NCBI RefSeq assembly: GCF_008386395.1
Contig: NZ_CP043762.1
Coordinates: 434,001 to 498,000 of the forward strand
Direction of reading: 5' to 3'
DNA: 64,000 bases
DNA from: Paenibacillus sp. 37
GTDB lineage: Bacteria > Bacillota > Bacilli > Paenibacillales > Paenibacillaceae
The translations under genes and the position numbers were made by a program. Numbering within the stretch: the stretch's first letter is position 1; every line of letters starts with the position of its first letter. This document shows, piece after piece, positions 26,708 through 39,538 of this stretch. Under the pieces are notes generated by a model. That model searched no databases. It saw only the letters and a list, made by a program, of their open reading frames with translations, and was not told the DNA's origin.

Positions 26708-27382
26708 ATGGAACATTCTCGTTTGCCCTTCAAAACAGATCCTCAATCTCCACTGCCTATTAATGTGCAAATTAAAGAACAAATTAAATGGCTGATCAGT
26801 AAAGACTTTCTGAAAGCGGATGATGCTTTGCCTTCAACGAATGAATTAGCGGAGCAGCTCTCTGTTAATAGAAACACGATACAGTGGATATATTCACAGC
26901 TCAAAGAAGAAGGACTGCTGATCATGCAAAAAGGACGAGGAACTCGAATAGCTAATGAAGACCGGATAAAGGAATTCAAGCAGCAAAATCCTTATTTTTC
27001 ATTCGTGGAGAAGACCGTAAAAGACGCATTTGAACAAGGTTTCAATCTAGAAAATGTCATGTTGTCAGGATTTGCATATACACAATTATTTGGAGCCAAA
27101 CACGAGAAGAAGAAGCGTTACCTTTTCATTGAATGCAAAACTATGGCCTGCCTGTTTTATCTGGAGGAAATCCAGCGTCGTTCATCGGCAGACATTCAAT
27201 CGATTGATATTTCATCACCAGACGAGGAGCTTTTTCAAGCTATACAAAAAGCGGATGTGGTAGTTACCGTGAACGAAATGACGGAAGTTGTAAAAAAGAA
27301 AGCTGGATCTTCAGAAACAAAAATAATATCTGTAAGCTCGTCCCAAGATGTGACTCTTTTATTCGACATGCTTTTACAATAA
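26708..27382 (+). CDS. GntR-family regulator divergent from the ytxJ redox operon
   Basis: The N-terminal winged helix (LPINVQIKEQIKWLISKDFL, LPSTNELAEQLSVNRNTIQWIYSQLKEEGLL, KGRGTRI) is of the GntR YtrA-like type. The C-terminal 130 residues are not a usual FadR or HutC effector domain; they contain a conserved-looking cysteine (FIECKTMACLFYL) and two Rossmann-like blocks (VVVTVNEMTEVV, IISVSSSQD). The start is taken as ATG 26708; a TTG lies in frame 12 bases upstream. A palindrome it could bind lies in the ytxJ promoter, so it probably represses that operon. Confidence 0.8.
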   Translation: MEHSRLPFKTDPQSPLPINVQIKEQIKWLISKDFLKADDALPSTNELAEQLSVNRNTIQWIYSQLKEEGLLIMQKGRGTRIANEDRIKEFKQQNPYFSFVEKTVKDAFEQGFNLENVMLSGFAYTQLFGAKHEKKKRYLFIECKTMACLFYLEEIQRRSSADIQSIDISSPDEELFQAIQKADVVVTVNEMTEVVKKKAGSSETKIISVSSSQDVTLLFDMLLQ

Positions 27383-27429
27383 GAGCAAACGTATACGATT
27401 AGATTCACTTTTTTATGTAAGTAATTACT

Positions 27430-27488
27430 CAGAATATCCCTGAACTCGGTACGAATTAATCCACCCCGTTGAATTCAGGGATATTCTG
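27430..27488. terminator. Bidirectional terminator between gntR and GH4
   Basis: Perfect 15-bp arms (CAGAATATCCCTGAA with its complement) at 27430-27444 and 27474-27488, loop of 29 bases, placed between convergent genes. Confidence 0.7.
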
Positions 27489-27544
27489 TATTATCAAGTG
27501 ACTAATGCTGATGAATATTCGTGATCTTGTTAACCATTTTTACT

Positions 27545-28867
27545 TTATTGATGAAACTGTGGTAAATAAGCTCGGTGAGCTTCAAGCAACTCATCCAGCA
27601 AGGCCTTTGCTGTGTCGCCACTTTGAACAAGCGGATTTATGATAAATGCTTGTAATGCCGTAGCATAATCGCCTGTCACAGCGGCTTCTATAGTGAGTTC
27701 TTCCATAGCTTTCATAACTTGCAACAATCCTCGTTGTGCGGGTGGGAATGAGCCGAAATGGACTGGTTCTGCACCGTGAGAAGTAATCATGCTTGTAATT
27801 TCAATGGCACTCTCACTTGGCAGATCACTGATTGCCCCGTTGTTCCGAGTGCTTACAACCATTCGAGTTCCTTTATCGTTATAAATGGAATTAATGATTT
27901 CGCATGCAGCATCACTATAATGCGCACCACCTCTTTTTTCCAACTCTTTCGGTTTGTAATCCAGCTCCGGATTTCTGTACAGTTCAAAAAGGCTTTCTTC
28001 CAACTGTTTAACGACTTGACCGCGACTACCTACTGTGTTTACTTCTTCCAGCTCTTCCCGGATCATGGCATCCGTCATGTAGTAGTAACGGTGGTATGGA
28101 CAAGGAAGCATTTCCAGTTGGAGAACCTGTTCGTGCAAAAATCGCATATTTTTGATATTCTCAACCATTTTATCCGCTTTGGCTTCCGGTCCGTACATTT
28201 TATCGATTGCCTCAAGGGTAAGATCTTGTCCTGACTTATCGTAAATCTTGTGCCAGTGCAGATGGTTAATGCCCGCAAATTTGAAGAACAATTCTTCCTC
28301 CTGTTTTTCCAATACGGCTGATTCAATTTTGGTGGACATAATAGGAACATTGCATAGTCCGATCACTTTGTCCCACTTTCCGTAACGGAGAACCGCTTCC
28401 GTAACCATGCCTGCAGGATTGGTGAAGTTAATGAGCCATGCATCCGGACAGAGTTCTTTCATATCATTAACAATGTCTAAAATTACCGGAATGGTTCGAA
28501 ACGCTTTAAGCATGCCTCCTGCCCCATTTGTCTCTTGTCCAATCATTCCATATTTATTGGGAATAGTTTCGTCCTTGATACGGGCATCCATCAACCCAAC
28601 TCTAAGTTGTGTAGTTACAAAGTCTGCATCCGTTAATGCTTCCCGGCGATCTAGCGATAAATGAACTTCACAGTCGATTCCTGCGGCTTTTACCATGCGT
28701 TTAGCCATGGCACCAACGACCTCGAGTTTTTCCTTCCCCGCCTCGATGTCCACAAGCCATAATTCTTTGACAGGAAGTTCATGATGACGTTTGATAAATC
28801 CTTCCATGAGTTCCGGTGTATAGCTGGAACCACCGCCGATTGTTACAATTTTTAATCCTTTTTTCAT
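27545..28867 (-). CDS. 6-phospho-beta-glucosidase, glycoside hydrolase family 4
   Basis: The enzyme has the GH4 NAD-binding start LKIVTIGGGSSYTPELMEGF, the metal-ligand cysteine region in VIGLCNVPI and the histidine block INHLHWHKI. Enzymes of this family hydrolyse phospho-glucosides through an NAD- and Mn-dependent redox mechanism. GAGGTAA lies before ATG 28867, which is preferred over the frame opening at 28903. It is divergent from a LacI regulator, with a 14-bp palindrome next to its -35 box. The copy at 45543-46883 is closely similar, so the locus was duplicated. Confidence 0.9.
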   Translation of the reverse strand: MKKGLKIVTIGGGSSYTPELMEGFIKRHHELPVKELWLVDIEAGKEKLEVVGAMAKRMVKAAGIDCEVHLSLDRREALTDADFVTTQLRVGLMDARIKDETIPNKYGMIGQETNGAGGMLKAFRTIPVILDIVNDMKELCPDAWLINFTNPAGMVTEAVLRYGKWDKVIGLCNVPIMSTKIESAVLEKQEEELFFKFAGINHLHWHKIYDKSGQDLTLEAIDKMYGPEAKADKMVENIKNMRFLHEQVLQLEMLPCPYHRYYYMTDAMIREELEEVNTVGSRGQVVKQLEESLFELYRNPELDYKPKELEKRGGAHYSDAACEIINSIYNDKGTRMVVSTRNNGAISDLPSESAIEITSMITSHGAEPVHFGSFPPAQRGLLQVMKAMEELTIEAAVTGDYATALQAFIINPLVQSGDTAKALLDELLEAHRAYLPQFHQ

Positions 28868-28920
28868 ATCTATTACCTCCTGATGTAAGAGTATTTGAAT
28901 CATAGTTGTACTCTAATTTG

Positions 28921-28940
28921 TGTAATGCATTACATGTCAA
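28921..28940 (-). promoter_or_regulatory. LacI-type operator TGTAATGCATTACA with -35 box
   Basis: The perfect palindrome at 28921-28934 directly follows TTGACA (28940-28935, minus strand) of the GH4 promoter. The identical arrangement occurs at 46935-46954 in front of the second GH4 gene. Confidence 0.75.
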
Positions 28941-29007
28941 GCATCAATACCACGATTTATTTATAAGCTCATTGAGATGGCGAGATTACAACAAAGAGGT
29001 GGACTAC

Positions 29008-29973
29008 ATGGCAAATATCAGCGAGATTGCCCGTTTGGCGGGTGTATCCACTGCAACCATTTCACGTGTTATTAATAGGCATCCGTACGTAAGCGAATCA
29101 ACCAGAAAGAAAGTAATTGAAATCATGGAACAACTGGATTATGTACCTAACGGCAATGCAATATCTCTAAAAAAGGGCGCTACCTGTTTGATTGGAATTG
29201 TTGCAGTCGCTTTCAATCCGCTACTTATCAGATTCATGCAGGCCTTCACCCAGTCTGCCGAGAAACACGGATTCAACATCACTCTGTTCATTACGAATGG
29301 TCAGGTAGAGAAAGAACTGGTGGCACTCGAAATGCTGAAACGGAAACAACTGGACGCTATAGTATGCGTGCTCCGAAGCAATGAGTGGAAGGTTATCGAA
29401 TCCTATACCAAATATGGCCCGATCGTCACGTGGCAGCGGCTTGAAAACAGTTATATCCCCTCTGTGTTTATGGATCAATATGAAGCATATAGGATTGGAC
29501 TCGAACACTTATACCTCAAAGGATACAGAGAGATCCTTAGTGTATATCCCATATCTAACGGACTTAACACAAAAGAGCGCATGAGAGCATACGCTGACTT
29601 TATTACCAAATATAAATTGACGGTGGACTTCCCGAATTTTCAGGATAAGATTTATGTGCGAGACGGAGAAGAACTTGCAAAATGGTGGATTGCACAAACA
29701 AACAGACCTGATGCTATTTTTTGTGCTAATGATGAGGTTGCAGCCGGATTTATTGCTGAACTACGGAGGTCTAAATTTTCGGTTCCAGGGGACGTTGGGA
29801 TCATCGGATTTGATAATACCGAGGTGGCTCATTTATTCGATTTGACGACAATTCATTATCCAGTTGATCAGCAAGCAGAGAATGCTTTCACGATTATTCA
29901 AAACATGCTTGATACCACTACCAAAGAGTTAATCCCTCTGAAATATACTTTAGTTGAACGACAATCAACATGA
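29008..29973 (+). CDS. LacI-family repressor of GH4
   Basis: The N-terminal helix-turn-helix and hinge (MANISEIARLAGVSTATISRVINRHPYVSESTRKK...) are followed by a periplasmic-binding-type sensor (GIVAVAFNPLLIRFMQAF, PDAIFCANDEVAAGFIAEL, GDVGIIGFDNTEVAHL). The frame is open from 28906, but AAAGAGGTGG lies before ATG 29008, which starts at the usual MANI. It should bind the palindrome upstream of the GH4 gene. A decayed paralogue lies at 47041-47805, and a C-terminal fragment of a third copy at 62716-62957. Confidence 0.9.
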   Translation: MANISEIARLAGVSTATISRVINRHPYVSESTRKKVIEIMEQLDYVPNGNAISLKKGATCLIGIVAVAFNPLLIRFMQAFTQSAEKHGFNITLFITNGQVEKELVALEMLKRKQLDAIVCVLRSNEWKVIESYTKYGPIVTWQRLENSYIPSVFMDQYEAYRIGLEHLYLKGYREILSVYPISNGLNTKERMRAYADFITKYKLTVDFPNFQDKIYVRDGEELAKWWIAQTNRPDAIFCANDEVAAGFIAELRRSKFSVPGDVGIIGFDNTEVAHLFDLTTIHYPVDQQAENAFTIIQNMLDTTTKELIPLKYTLVERQST

Positions 29974-30174
29974 CTATCACAATATTATCACCCCACATTT
30001 TTTATGAAATGATCTGGAGTTTAATTGGACTTTTTCTCTCACTTGGTCGTTTCTATCTAGAAGGTGTGAGTACAGGTAGCCTTGCTTTTGCCGGTTCGCA
30101 CTGGCTTGCCACAATTCTGAAAGCCATATGGAATCCGATGGAGTTTTTGGGTTCTCCCAGAAAAACATACGAAA
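29974..30174. other. Intergenic stretch with no supported gene
   Basis: Overlapping open frames exist on both strands here, but none has a ribosome site or a recognised domain. The sequence may be a dispersed intergenic element. Confidence 0.3.
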
Positions 30175-30206
30175 AACCACTAAATCGGCAGTACGATTTA
30201 GTGGTT
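30175..30206. terminator. Bidirectional terminator between lacI and the second licT-type gene
   Basis: Perfect 13-bp arms AACCACTAAATCG and complement (30175-30187, 30194-30206) with a 6-base loop, A/T-rich on both sides. Confidence 0.7.
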
Positions 30207-30225
30207 ACTCATTTTGAAAATTCAG

Positions 30226-31074
30226 TCACCCGAGCTGATTGTAGTTAATTAACCTATGCAGATGTACTGCGAGGTATGCCAACTCTTCGTTTGGCACAGC
30301 TTTTCCGTAAACTTGCTCAATATATTCTCGGATCTTAAATGCCCCTGACATGGCCTCAGGATGCAAGCAAGCGATATGCTCGAATAGAACGTGGCTCTCA
30401 TCATTCAACATCTGACCTGAATAAAATCGTTCCACAAAAAAATTGATATGGGTGATAAACCGACTGTAATGAACATTATCATCGTCCATCTCAATATTAA
30501 ACGTATACTTAGCCAGGTTAACGATGCTTCCGATCATCTTGGCAAATTTCATTCCGTCGGAAGAGTCACTGTGCTCCCCTTGAGCATTAATTAAATGAAA
30601 AGCAATATTAGCTGCTTCCTCAACAGGTAGATCCGTTTGTAGAGTTTGATTCATCAGCTGAAGAGCAAACACGCCCACTTTATATTCTTTGGGATAATAA
30701 GTTTTGATTTCCCAATATACCCGATTTGTTATATTGATGTTTTTCTTGTGCCTTTCCACCGCAAAACTCAAATGGTCCATCAGCATAAAATAAACACTCG
30801 CGTTAAGGGTAACCGAAAGCTCTTTCTCCGCATACGTTACGATCTTTTGTGTTAGTTCCACAAACACTGGAGAAATGGTGTCCAGAAGACCAAGAAATTC
30901 TTTAACTTTAATGTTTTCGACGGGAATGAAAATTTGATCTGCTTGATGCTCCTCAATAGCAGTCCCCATTTTCCTTCCGTATCCAATGCCTTTGCCCAGA
31001 AGGATAAATTCATTTTTTTGCTGATCCTCTGCTAAAACCACATTTGAATTCAATACTTTTTTTATCTTCTTCAT
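30226..31074 (-). CDS. Transcriptional antiterminator LicT/BglG family (second copy)
   Basis: The 282-residue protein has the CAT RNA-binding start IKKVLNSNVVLAEDQQKNEFILLGKGIGYGRKMG and two PRD domains with histidines (LMDHLSFAVERH, NIAFHLINAQGE, AVHLHRLI). It is the last gene of a PTS-GH1-licT order, the reverse of the first operon where licT comes first. Its target is most likely the RAT in the leader of the PTS gene at 34595-34625. Confidence 0.9.
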   Translation of the reverse strand: MKKIKKVLNSNVVLAEDQQKNEFILLGKGIGYGRKMGTAIEEHQADQIFIPVENIKVKEFLGLLDTISPVFVELTQKIVTYAEKELSVTLNASVYFMLMDHLSFAVERHKKNINITNRVYWEIKTYYPKEYKVGVFALQLMNQTLQTDLPVEEAANIAFHLINAQGEHSDSSDGMKFAKMIGSIVNLAKYTFNIEMDDDNVHYSRFITHINFFVERFYSGQMLNDESHVLFEHIACLHPEAMSGAFKIREYIEQVYGKAVPNEELAYLAVHLHRLINYNQLG

Positions 31075-31167
31075 TTGATCACCTCTTCCATTTCACTAAT
31101 CTAAAGGGAATTTAAACGATTTAGATAGCAAACTACACAAAGAACAAGGCGATTACGAACAACATCA

Positions 31168-34625
<3,458 letters not shown>

Positions 34626-34646
34626 GGTTATTCTTTTGTTTATTGT

Positions 34647-34684
34647 ATTATAACCGGGCGATAATCAAAATACAAGCGGTTTCA
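34647..34684 (-). promoter_or_regulatory. Promoter with overlapping cre-like site
   Basis: TTGTAT and TATAAT are 17 bases apart on the minus strand (34675-34670 and 34652-34647). TGAAACCGCTTGTA at 34671-34684 matches the catabolite-responsive element at 12 of 14 positions and covers the -35 box. Confidence 0.65.
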
Positions 34685-34828
34685 TTGAGCATACGTTAAG
34701 CGTATATTTCTAGTCGATCTTTGACCCAATATACGGTTCTTAATACTCCTTATCTTTATCATCGTAGAAAGGGTACGTTTGTTCTTCATGAGTGCTTTAT
34801 TACATATCTGTTCAGCCCGGAATATCTA

Positions 34829-35362
34829 TCAATATATAACAATACCGCCTACTGCTGATAACAAGATTACTGCGAATGGATGGATCTTGTATTTAGTTAC
34901 CGCGATGAGACTGCTGACACAAATGACAAGCATCCCGAAGGTTGACCAGCTAAACAATGGTTCCTTATGCCCTCCAATTCCAAAGTGGATCGCAGCATAA
35001 ATGATAAGTCCTGTAATGATTGGACGCAGTCCATAAAACGAAGATCGGACCCAATGATTGCTTTGTACGCGGAGAAAAAAAGCTGCAAAAAGGATGACTA
35101 TAACGAGAGAGGGCAAAATTATCCCAATAGTAGATATGATCCCACCTAAGATGCCCATTTGAGAGTAACCGATTAGAGTTGCAGTATTCGTAGCAATGGA
35201 ACCTGGGGCCATCCCAGCTAATGCAACAATATCTTGAAACTGTTCTGGCTTAATCCATCCTTTTTCAGTCACTTCGCGTTGAATGAGAGTTATTACTGCA
35301 TACCCACCACCAAATGAAAGAGATCCAATTTTCAAAAATAAGATAAACAATTCCCACAACAT
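34829..35362 (-). CDS. Chromate transporter subunit (CHR family, short)
   Basis: The 177-residue membrane protein has the CHR signature LFLKIGSLSFGGGYAVITLIQREV and LAGMAPGSIATNTATLIGY. Short CHR proteins work as pairs encoded next to each other, and the partner gene ends 13 bp upstream. Family members export chromate, though many are of unproven substrate. The interval 34685-34828 beyond its 3' end has no recognised gene. Confidence 0.88.
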   Translation of the reverse strand: MLWELFILFLKIGSLSFGGGYAVITLIQREVTEKGWIKPEQFQDIVALAGMAPGSIATNTATLIGYSQMGILGGIISTIGIILPSLVIVILFAAFFLRVQSNHWVRSSFYGLRPIITGLIIYAAIHFGIGGHKEPLFSWSTFGMLVICVSSLIAVTKYKIHPFAVILLSAVGGIVIY

Positions 35363-35375
35363 GCGATCAACACCT

Positions 35376-36011
35376 TCAGATGTAATATTCAGGATAATTT
35401 AGTTCTGACGGATGACTTTCTGCTTCCTTCTCTGTTGGGGCCGAAAGACCAAGAGCACGTTTAATTGAAATAATAGTCACGCCCACAATTGGACCTCCAA
35501 GAATCAGATATAAAGAGTGAAGCGATGTGAAAAGCAGTAGAAGGGTGCTTAGACCTGCAATAAACAATGTGGATGAATCCATTATGGATGTCTTACCCAC
35601 TTTGAATGCGGCCACAATGATTAATGCAACAATTGCAGCATGAACTCCTTTTAGAGCTGCATTCACCTTGGAAACATCTTGAAACATCATGCCCAAGATA
35701 CTGAGACTTAGCACAATTAAAAAGGTCGGTAGTGTTATAGCAATGACGGAGATAATCGCACCCATTATTCCTGCGAGCCTGTATCCGACGAAAGCAGCTG
35801 AGTTTACAACTACACCCCCAGGTGCGGATGCAGAAACGGATATCATATCCCCCACCTCATTAGGTTTTAGCCATGCTTTCTTATCCACAATTTCCCGCTC
35901 AATTGCTGTAATCATTGCATATCCTCCCCCGAAAGTTGAGGGGCCCAACTTAAAAAAAACAACAAACAGTTGTGTAAGCATTTTAATGTATTCCTTTTGT
36001 TTTACACTCAT
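35376..36011 (-). CDS. Chromate transporter subunit (CHR family, partner)
   Basis: The protein of about 211 residues carries the CHR blocks FFKLGPSTFGGGYAMITAIEREIV and SASAPGGVVVNSAAFVGYR with five or six membrane segments. GGAGGT precedes ATG 36011, preferred over an upstream ATG at 36077. It is the first of the two CHR genes and is divergent from a ROK regulator, which may or may not control it. Confidence 0.87.
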   Translation of the reverse strand: MSVKQKEYIKMLTQLFVVFFKLGPSTFGGGYAMITAIEREIVDKKAWLKPNEVGDMISVSASAPGGVVVNSAAFVGYRLAGIMGAIISVIAITLPTFLIVLSLSILGMMFQDVSKVNAALKGVHAAIVALIIVAAFKVGKTSIMDSSTLFIAGLSTLLLLFTSLHSLYLILGGPIVGVTIISIKRALGLSAPTEKEAESHPSELNYPEYYI

Positions 36012-36288
36012 ATGGTACCTCCGTTTCATAAAACTCTTACATATTTGATATCTAATATTATAACACGTTAATTTCATTTTGGAATAAAGTAAATACTAAG
36101 AATGCGTAAATTGTGATTTTTCTAACAATTCATATTATATTATTCAAAAAAGTCCGAATAAAATAACTTAGTTAAATTCATTATAGGATAAACTTTATTA
36201 TTCCTATAACATTAGCTGGAAAACCAGTCTTCCATCAGCTATACTAAATATATCCCGACTCATTCACTTGGAAATGGAGCAGAATATA

Positions 36289-37476
36289 ATGTTGAATCAT
36301 TCCCATTTTTCAATTAAGAAGCAAATTTATGATCGAATCGCTTTTCTTGGAACAGTCTCCAAAGCAGATTTGCTAGAATATTTCTCAATCACGAGTAGTA
36401 GCATGACTCGTATGCTCGAAGACATGCTAGCTCAAAAACTTATACTTGTCTCCGGACTTGGTACATCAACTGGAGGGCGTAAACCCATACTCTTTCAAAC
36501 AAACCCACATTATCGCTATCTTATGGGTTTGGAAATCTCACGCATCAGTTCCTCACTGGGCCTATTTGATCTACATCTCAACCGATTATCTGCTGTTCGT
36601 TGGGAGATGGACCATAGCCTCACGCCAGAGCGTTTAGTGGAACTGGTGGTGAACGAATCAAATAAAATGCTACATCATCACCATATAGCTCATGAACAAA
36701 TTCTGGGGATGGGGATCGGTGCAGTAGGCCCTTTGGATCCTAAAAAGGGTATTATATTAGAGCCAGAATATTTCCCTTCCGATTCTTGGAGTAATGTTCC
36801 TATATGCAAGTTGCTGGAAAAGGAACTTAATATCCCTACACAACTCGATAACGGTGCAAACACTGCCTTGCTTGCAGAGCATTGGGCGCTCCGAGATGAA
36901 GCTTGTGAGCATATGCTGTATGTCCATGCCGGAGTGAACATACGATCGTCGATTATGTCTGGAGGTCAGATTTTGCGTGGTGCTGCTGACACTGAAGGAG
37001 CGATCGGCCAAATGATCATTCAAACAGGAGGACCTAGACTCAGTGACAAGGGGAATTACGGATCTCTAGAGGCATATGTATCTGTTCCTTCACTTGAAGA
37101 GCGTGTACAGTCTCAACTTAAAATAGGACGCGAAAGCTCGCTTTCGATCATCCCACCTGAATGTGTTAATTTTCCTTCTCTTGTTAATGCGTTGAAACAG
37201 GAAGATGCTCTGGTAAGAGAGCTGTTCATTGAAACAGCTTCCTATCTGGGAGTTGGGCTTGCCAATTTGATCAATACTGTTCATCCCGAATATGTCATTA
37301 TGGGTGGAGCACTTATTAATGCTGACCCGATAGTATATCATACGGCAATACAGGTTGCCCGCAAAAATATATACCATTATCCTAAATACAATCCGATTTT
37401 TACTCCGGGTATTCTTAAAGAGGAAGCCGTGGTGACTGGAGCCGCACTCCAGATTATGCAAAGTTGGGAGAAGTAA
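36289..37476 (+). CDS. ROK-family transcriptional regulator (XylR/NagC type)
   Basis: An N-terminal winged helix (FSIKKQIYDRIAFLGTVSKADLLEYFSITSSSMTRMLEDML) is joined to a ROK domain with MGIGAVGPLDPKKG, LDNGANTALLAEHW and the C-terminal YVIMGGALINAD. In the middle region, the usual ROK zinc-binding CXCGXXGC motif is missing: the segment reads GGPRLSDKGNYGSLEAY. The protein may therefore not bind zinc. TGGAG lies before ATG 36289. A sugar or sugar phosphate is the likely effector; the target genes are not evident. Confidence 0.82.
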   Translation: MLNHSHFSIKKQIYDRIAFLGTVSKADLLEYFSITSSSMTRMLEDMLAQKLILVSGLGTSTGGRKPILFQTNPHYRYLMGLEISRISSSLGLFDLHLNRLSAVRWEMDHSLTPERLVELVVNESNKMLHHHHIAHEQILGMGIGAVGPLDPKKGIILEPEYFPSDSWSNVPICKLLEKELNIPTQLDNGANTALLAEHWALRDEACEHMLYVHAGVNIRSSIMSGGQILRGAADTEGAIGQMIIQTGGPRLSDKGNYGSLEAYVSVPSLEERVQSQLKIGRESSLSIIPPECVNFPSLVNALKQEDALVRELFIETASYLGVGLANLINTVHPEYVIMGGALINADPIVYHTAIQVARKNIYHYPKYNPIFTPGILKEEAVVTGAALQIMQSWEK

Positions 37477-37495
37477 ACAAACGTTAAATAAATGC

Positions 37496-37536
37496 AAAAC
37501 TCTGTTCCCACCGCTCAGGGGTTAATACAGAGTTTT
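37496..37536 (+). terminator. Terminator of the ROK gene
   Basis: The arms AAAACTCTGT and ACAGAGTTTT are followed by a run of T on the plus strand, shortly after the ROK stop codon. Confidence 0.7.
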
Positions 37537-37539
37537 TTT

Positions 37540-37945
37540 GATTTTTATACATGCTAATGAGCCGACTTTCCTAATAAACATGAGCTTTTATTTACTTTCT
37601 AATTGAGAAATGAGTATACCGCGCAGGTCCAGTGGCTTAACGCCAATCAATCCTATATGTGAATTTGCAGATGTCACCCGCTGGGGGCATTATCGAACGG
37701 AACAGAATAGTGCTATACCCCCACATTAATATCTCACAGCACCCTGAGTGATCAATACCTCTAACGAGCAATAATACCTCTTATCGGATGTTGTTTCACA
37801 GCTCCTTACATTAAAAAGAAGCCATATTGGACATATGGACTCATTGTTGTGTATGTCTGGTGAAGTATTTACATTCTCAACAGGCAGAATTCCTCTAAAA
37901 AAAATCGTACAATTTTAACCATCATCGCCATTTTATCAATAGGTT
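37540..37945. other. Intergenic stretch without a recognised gene
   Basis: No open frame with a ribosome site or recognisable domain was found on either strand. The sequence may hold more decayed remains of the gene whose tail lies at 37946-38104. Confidence 0.4.
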
Positions 37946-38104
37946 CAGCTAATTCCGTCCTCTCCAGCGACGGGTGCGAAAAATCCATTCTGCAAAGCTT
38001 CGTTTATCTAAAGTGAAGGTATCTGTCTTCTCCTCATTTGGCTCAAGTGAAACCTCGGCAAAACCTTTAAGTTCTTTTTCAGAACGCTGACGGTTGTCTG
38101 ACAA
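37946..38104 (-). pseudogene. C-terminal remnant of a glycoside hydrolase family 3 beta-glucosidase
   Basis: The minus strand encodes 52 residues including EKELKGFAEVSLEPNEEKT, then FTLDKRSFAEWI and a short tail to a stop. This is the fibronectin-III-like end of GH3 beta-glucosidases (typically KELKGF.KV.L.PGE...FTLD...FA). The frame is stopped just upstream and nothing else of the enzyme remains. It fits a locus rich in beta-glucoside genes and shows gene loss by deletion. Confidence 0.65.
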
Positions 38105-38229
38105 TCATGATAAAGGGTAGCTCAATGGTAATATCCCCTTATAGTAGATAAGATAAAAATCTTTTAAGATGGACTTAATCTTTCCAACTAAAAGGAGTAT
38201 TACTACCATGTGTATGTTTTGGCTTTCTG

Positions 38230-39420
38230 CTAATACAAAACTTCACATATTCTCTTTAGCCCTTCCTCTAAAGTCGCTCTCGGGCATGCCAGATTAAGCC
38301 GAATATAACCATCAGCATTGGCTACGAACATACTTCCGCCTTCCAGTAGCACTCCTGCATTGTTCGCAAAATATAAAGACATGTTTTCTTCATTAGGAAG
38401 ATATGCACGGATATCCACCCATGCAAGATAAGTAGCCTCTGGGACACGGAATACAGCCTGAGGTAGATGATTTTCTAAATATTGCTGCGTAAAAAGAAAA
38501 TTATCATCTAAGTAAGTTTTTAATTGTCTCAGCCACTCATCACCATGTTGATAAGCTGCCTGTGTTGCAGCTATGCTTAGTGGATTTTCCATACTGTAGT
38601 GTCGTGCCTTCCACAACGCTCTGACTTCATCATTGGGAATGATGATATTGGATAGCATCATCCCTGCCATATTAAAAGTCTTGCTTGGAGCCATACAGGA
38701 GATGATCTTGTCTGTATTTGGAAAGATCTTTGCCAAAGGTGTATGAACCATATCATTTCTAAGCAAATCACAATGAATTTCATCTGAAATAATCATAACG
38801 TCATTTTCGAGACATATTTCGCCAAACTTACTCAGTTCTTCTGGTGTCCAAACACGTCCTGTGGGATTATGAGGATTGCAAAAAATACATAAGCTTACCT
38901 TTTCATCACGCACTTTTAATTCGATATCATCATAATCCATCGTATAGTATCCCTGTTGATTCACTAAATCAGAGGTCACCAGTTCCAGATGATTGAAGTC
39001 TACAGCATGCTTGAAATATGCGTATGATGGGGTAACAATTAAAACCTTTTCGTCTGGTTTACAAATGTACTCAATCAACTCATATAACGCGGGAATAATA
39101 CCAGGTGAAGTGACCAAATGTTCTTTTTGAAAGCTCCAATCATAGTGATCTTGTGTCCATTGAACAACCGAAAGATAGTAGTCAGGATCAAATACTTTGG
39201 TATAGCCCAAAGTTCGTTTATCTAAACGATCTTTAACAGATTGAATGATTTCAGGTGGAGTCGCAAATTCCATATCAGCAACCCACATGCGAATAAATTC
39301 ATCATCTTTAAAAGGGAACGTCATATCATTAGATGCCTTAAAAATGTATTCTTTAAAACCGTCTGTACTCATCGCATTAGTATTTTTTCGATCAATGATT
39401 TCATCAAAATCGTATTTCAT
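38230..39420 (-). CDS. PLP-dependent C-S lyase, PatB/MalY family (cystathionine beta-lyase type)
   Basis: The 396-residue fold-type I aminotransferase-like enzyme has the MalY/PatB features IRMWVADMEFATPPEI, LCIFCNPHNPTGRVWT, the aspartate in IISDEIHCDLL and the PLP lysine in MAPSKTFNMAG. Family members cleave C-S bonds of cystathionine or cysteine conjugates, releasing thiols, pyruvate and ammonia. It is on the same strand as the redox operon but 118 bp beyond its last gene, so it may be separate. The sulfur chemistry fits the surroundings. Confidence 0.88.
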   Translation of the reverse strand: MKYDFDEIIDRKNTNAMSTDGFKEYIFKASNDMTFPFKDDEFIRMWVADMEFATPPEIIQSVKDRLDKRTLGYTKVFDPDYYLSVVQWTQDHYDWSFQKEHLVTSPGIIPALYELIEYICKPDEKVLIVTPSYAYFKHAVDFNHLELVTSDLVNQQGYYTMDYDDIELKVRDEKVSLCIFCNPHNPTGRVWTPEELSKFGEICLENDVMIISDEIHCDLLRNDMVHTPLAKIFPNTDKIISCMAPSKTFNMAGMMLSNIIIPNDEVRALWKARHYSMENPLSIAATQAAYQHGDEWLRQLKTYLDDNFLFTQQYLENHLPQAVFRVPEATYLAWVDIRAYLPNEENMSLYFANNAGVLLEGGSMFVANADGYIRLNLACPRATLEEGLKRICEVLY

Positions 39421-39538
39421 CTGTTTTATCCACTCCTACTGCAAGACTTTTATCCTAGCATTTAAAAAAGTAGACATTATGCTATGTGTTTCTCGCATAA
39501 TGTCCACGCTTCTTGTAAGAAAATCAAGTATCCAAGGT

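Noticed and set aside
29970..30248. Open frame of 92 codons on the plus strand and a 67-codon frame on the minus strand between lacI and the second licT-type gene
   Set aside because: Neither has a ribosome site or a recognisable domain, and the terminator at 30175-30206 lies inside the plus-strand frame.
38202..38290. Short plus-strand frame after AAGGAG starting MCMFWLSANTK
   Set aside because: It lies antisense to the end of the C-S lyase gene and has no coding signature; the ribosome-like site is probably chance.
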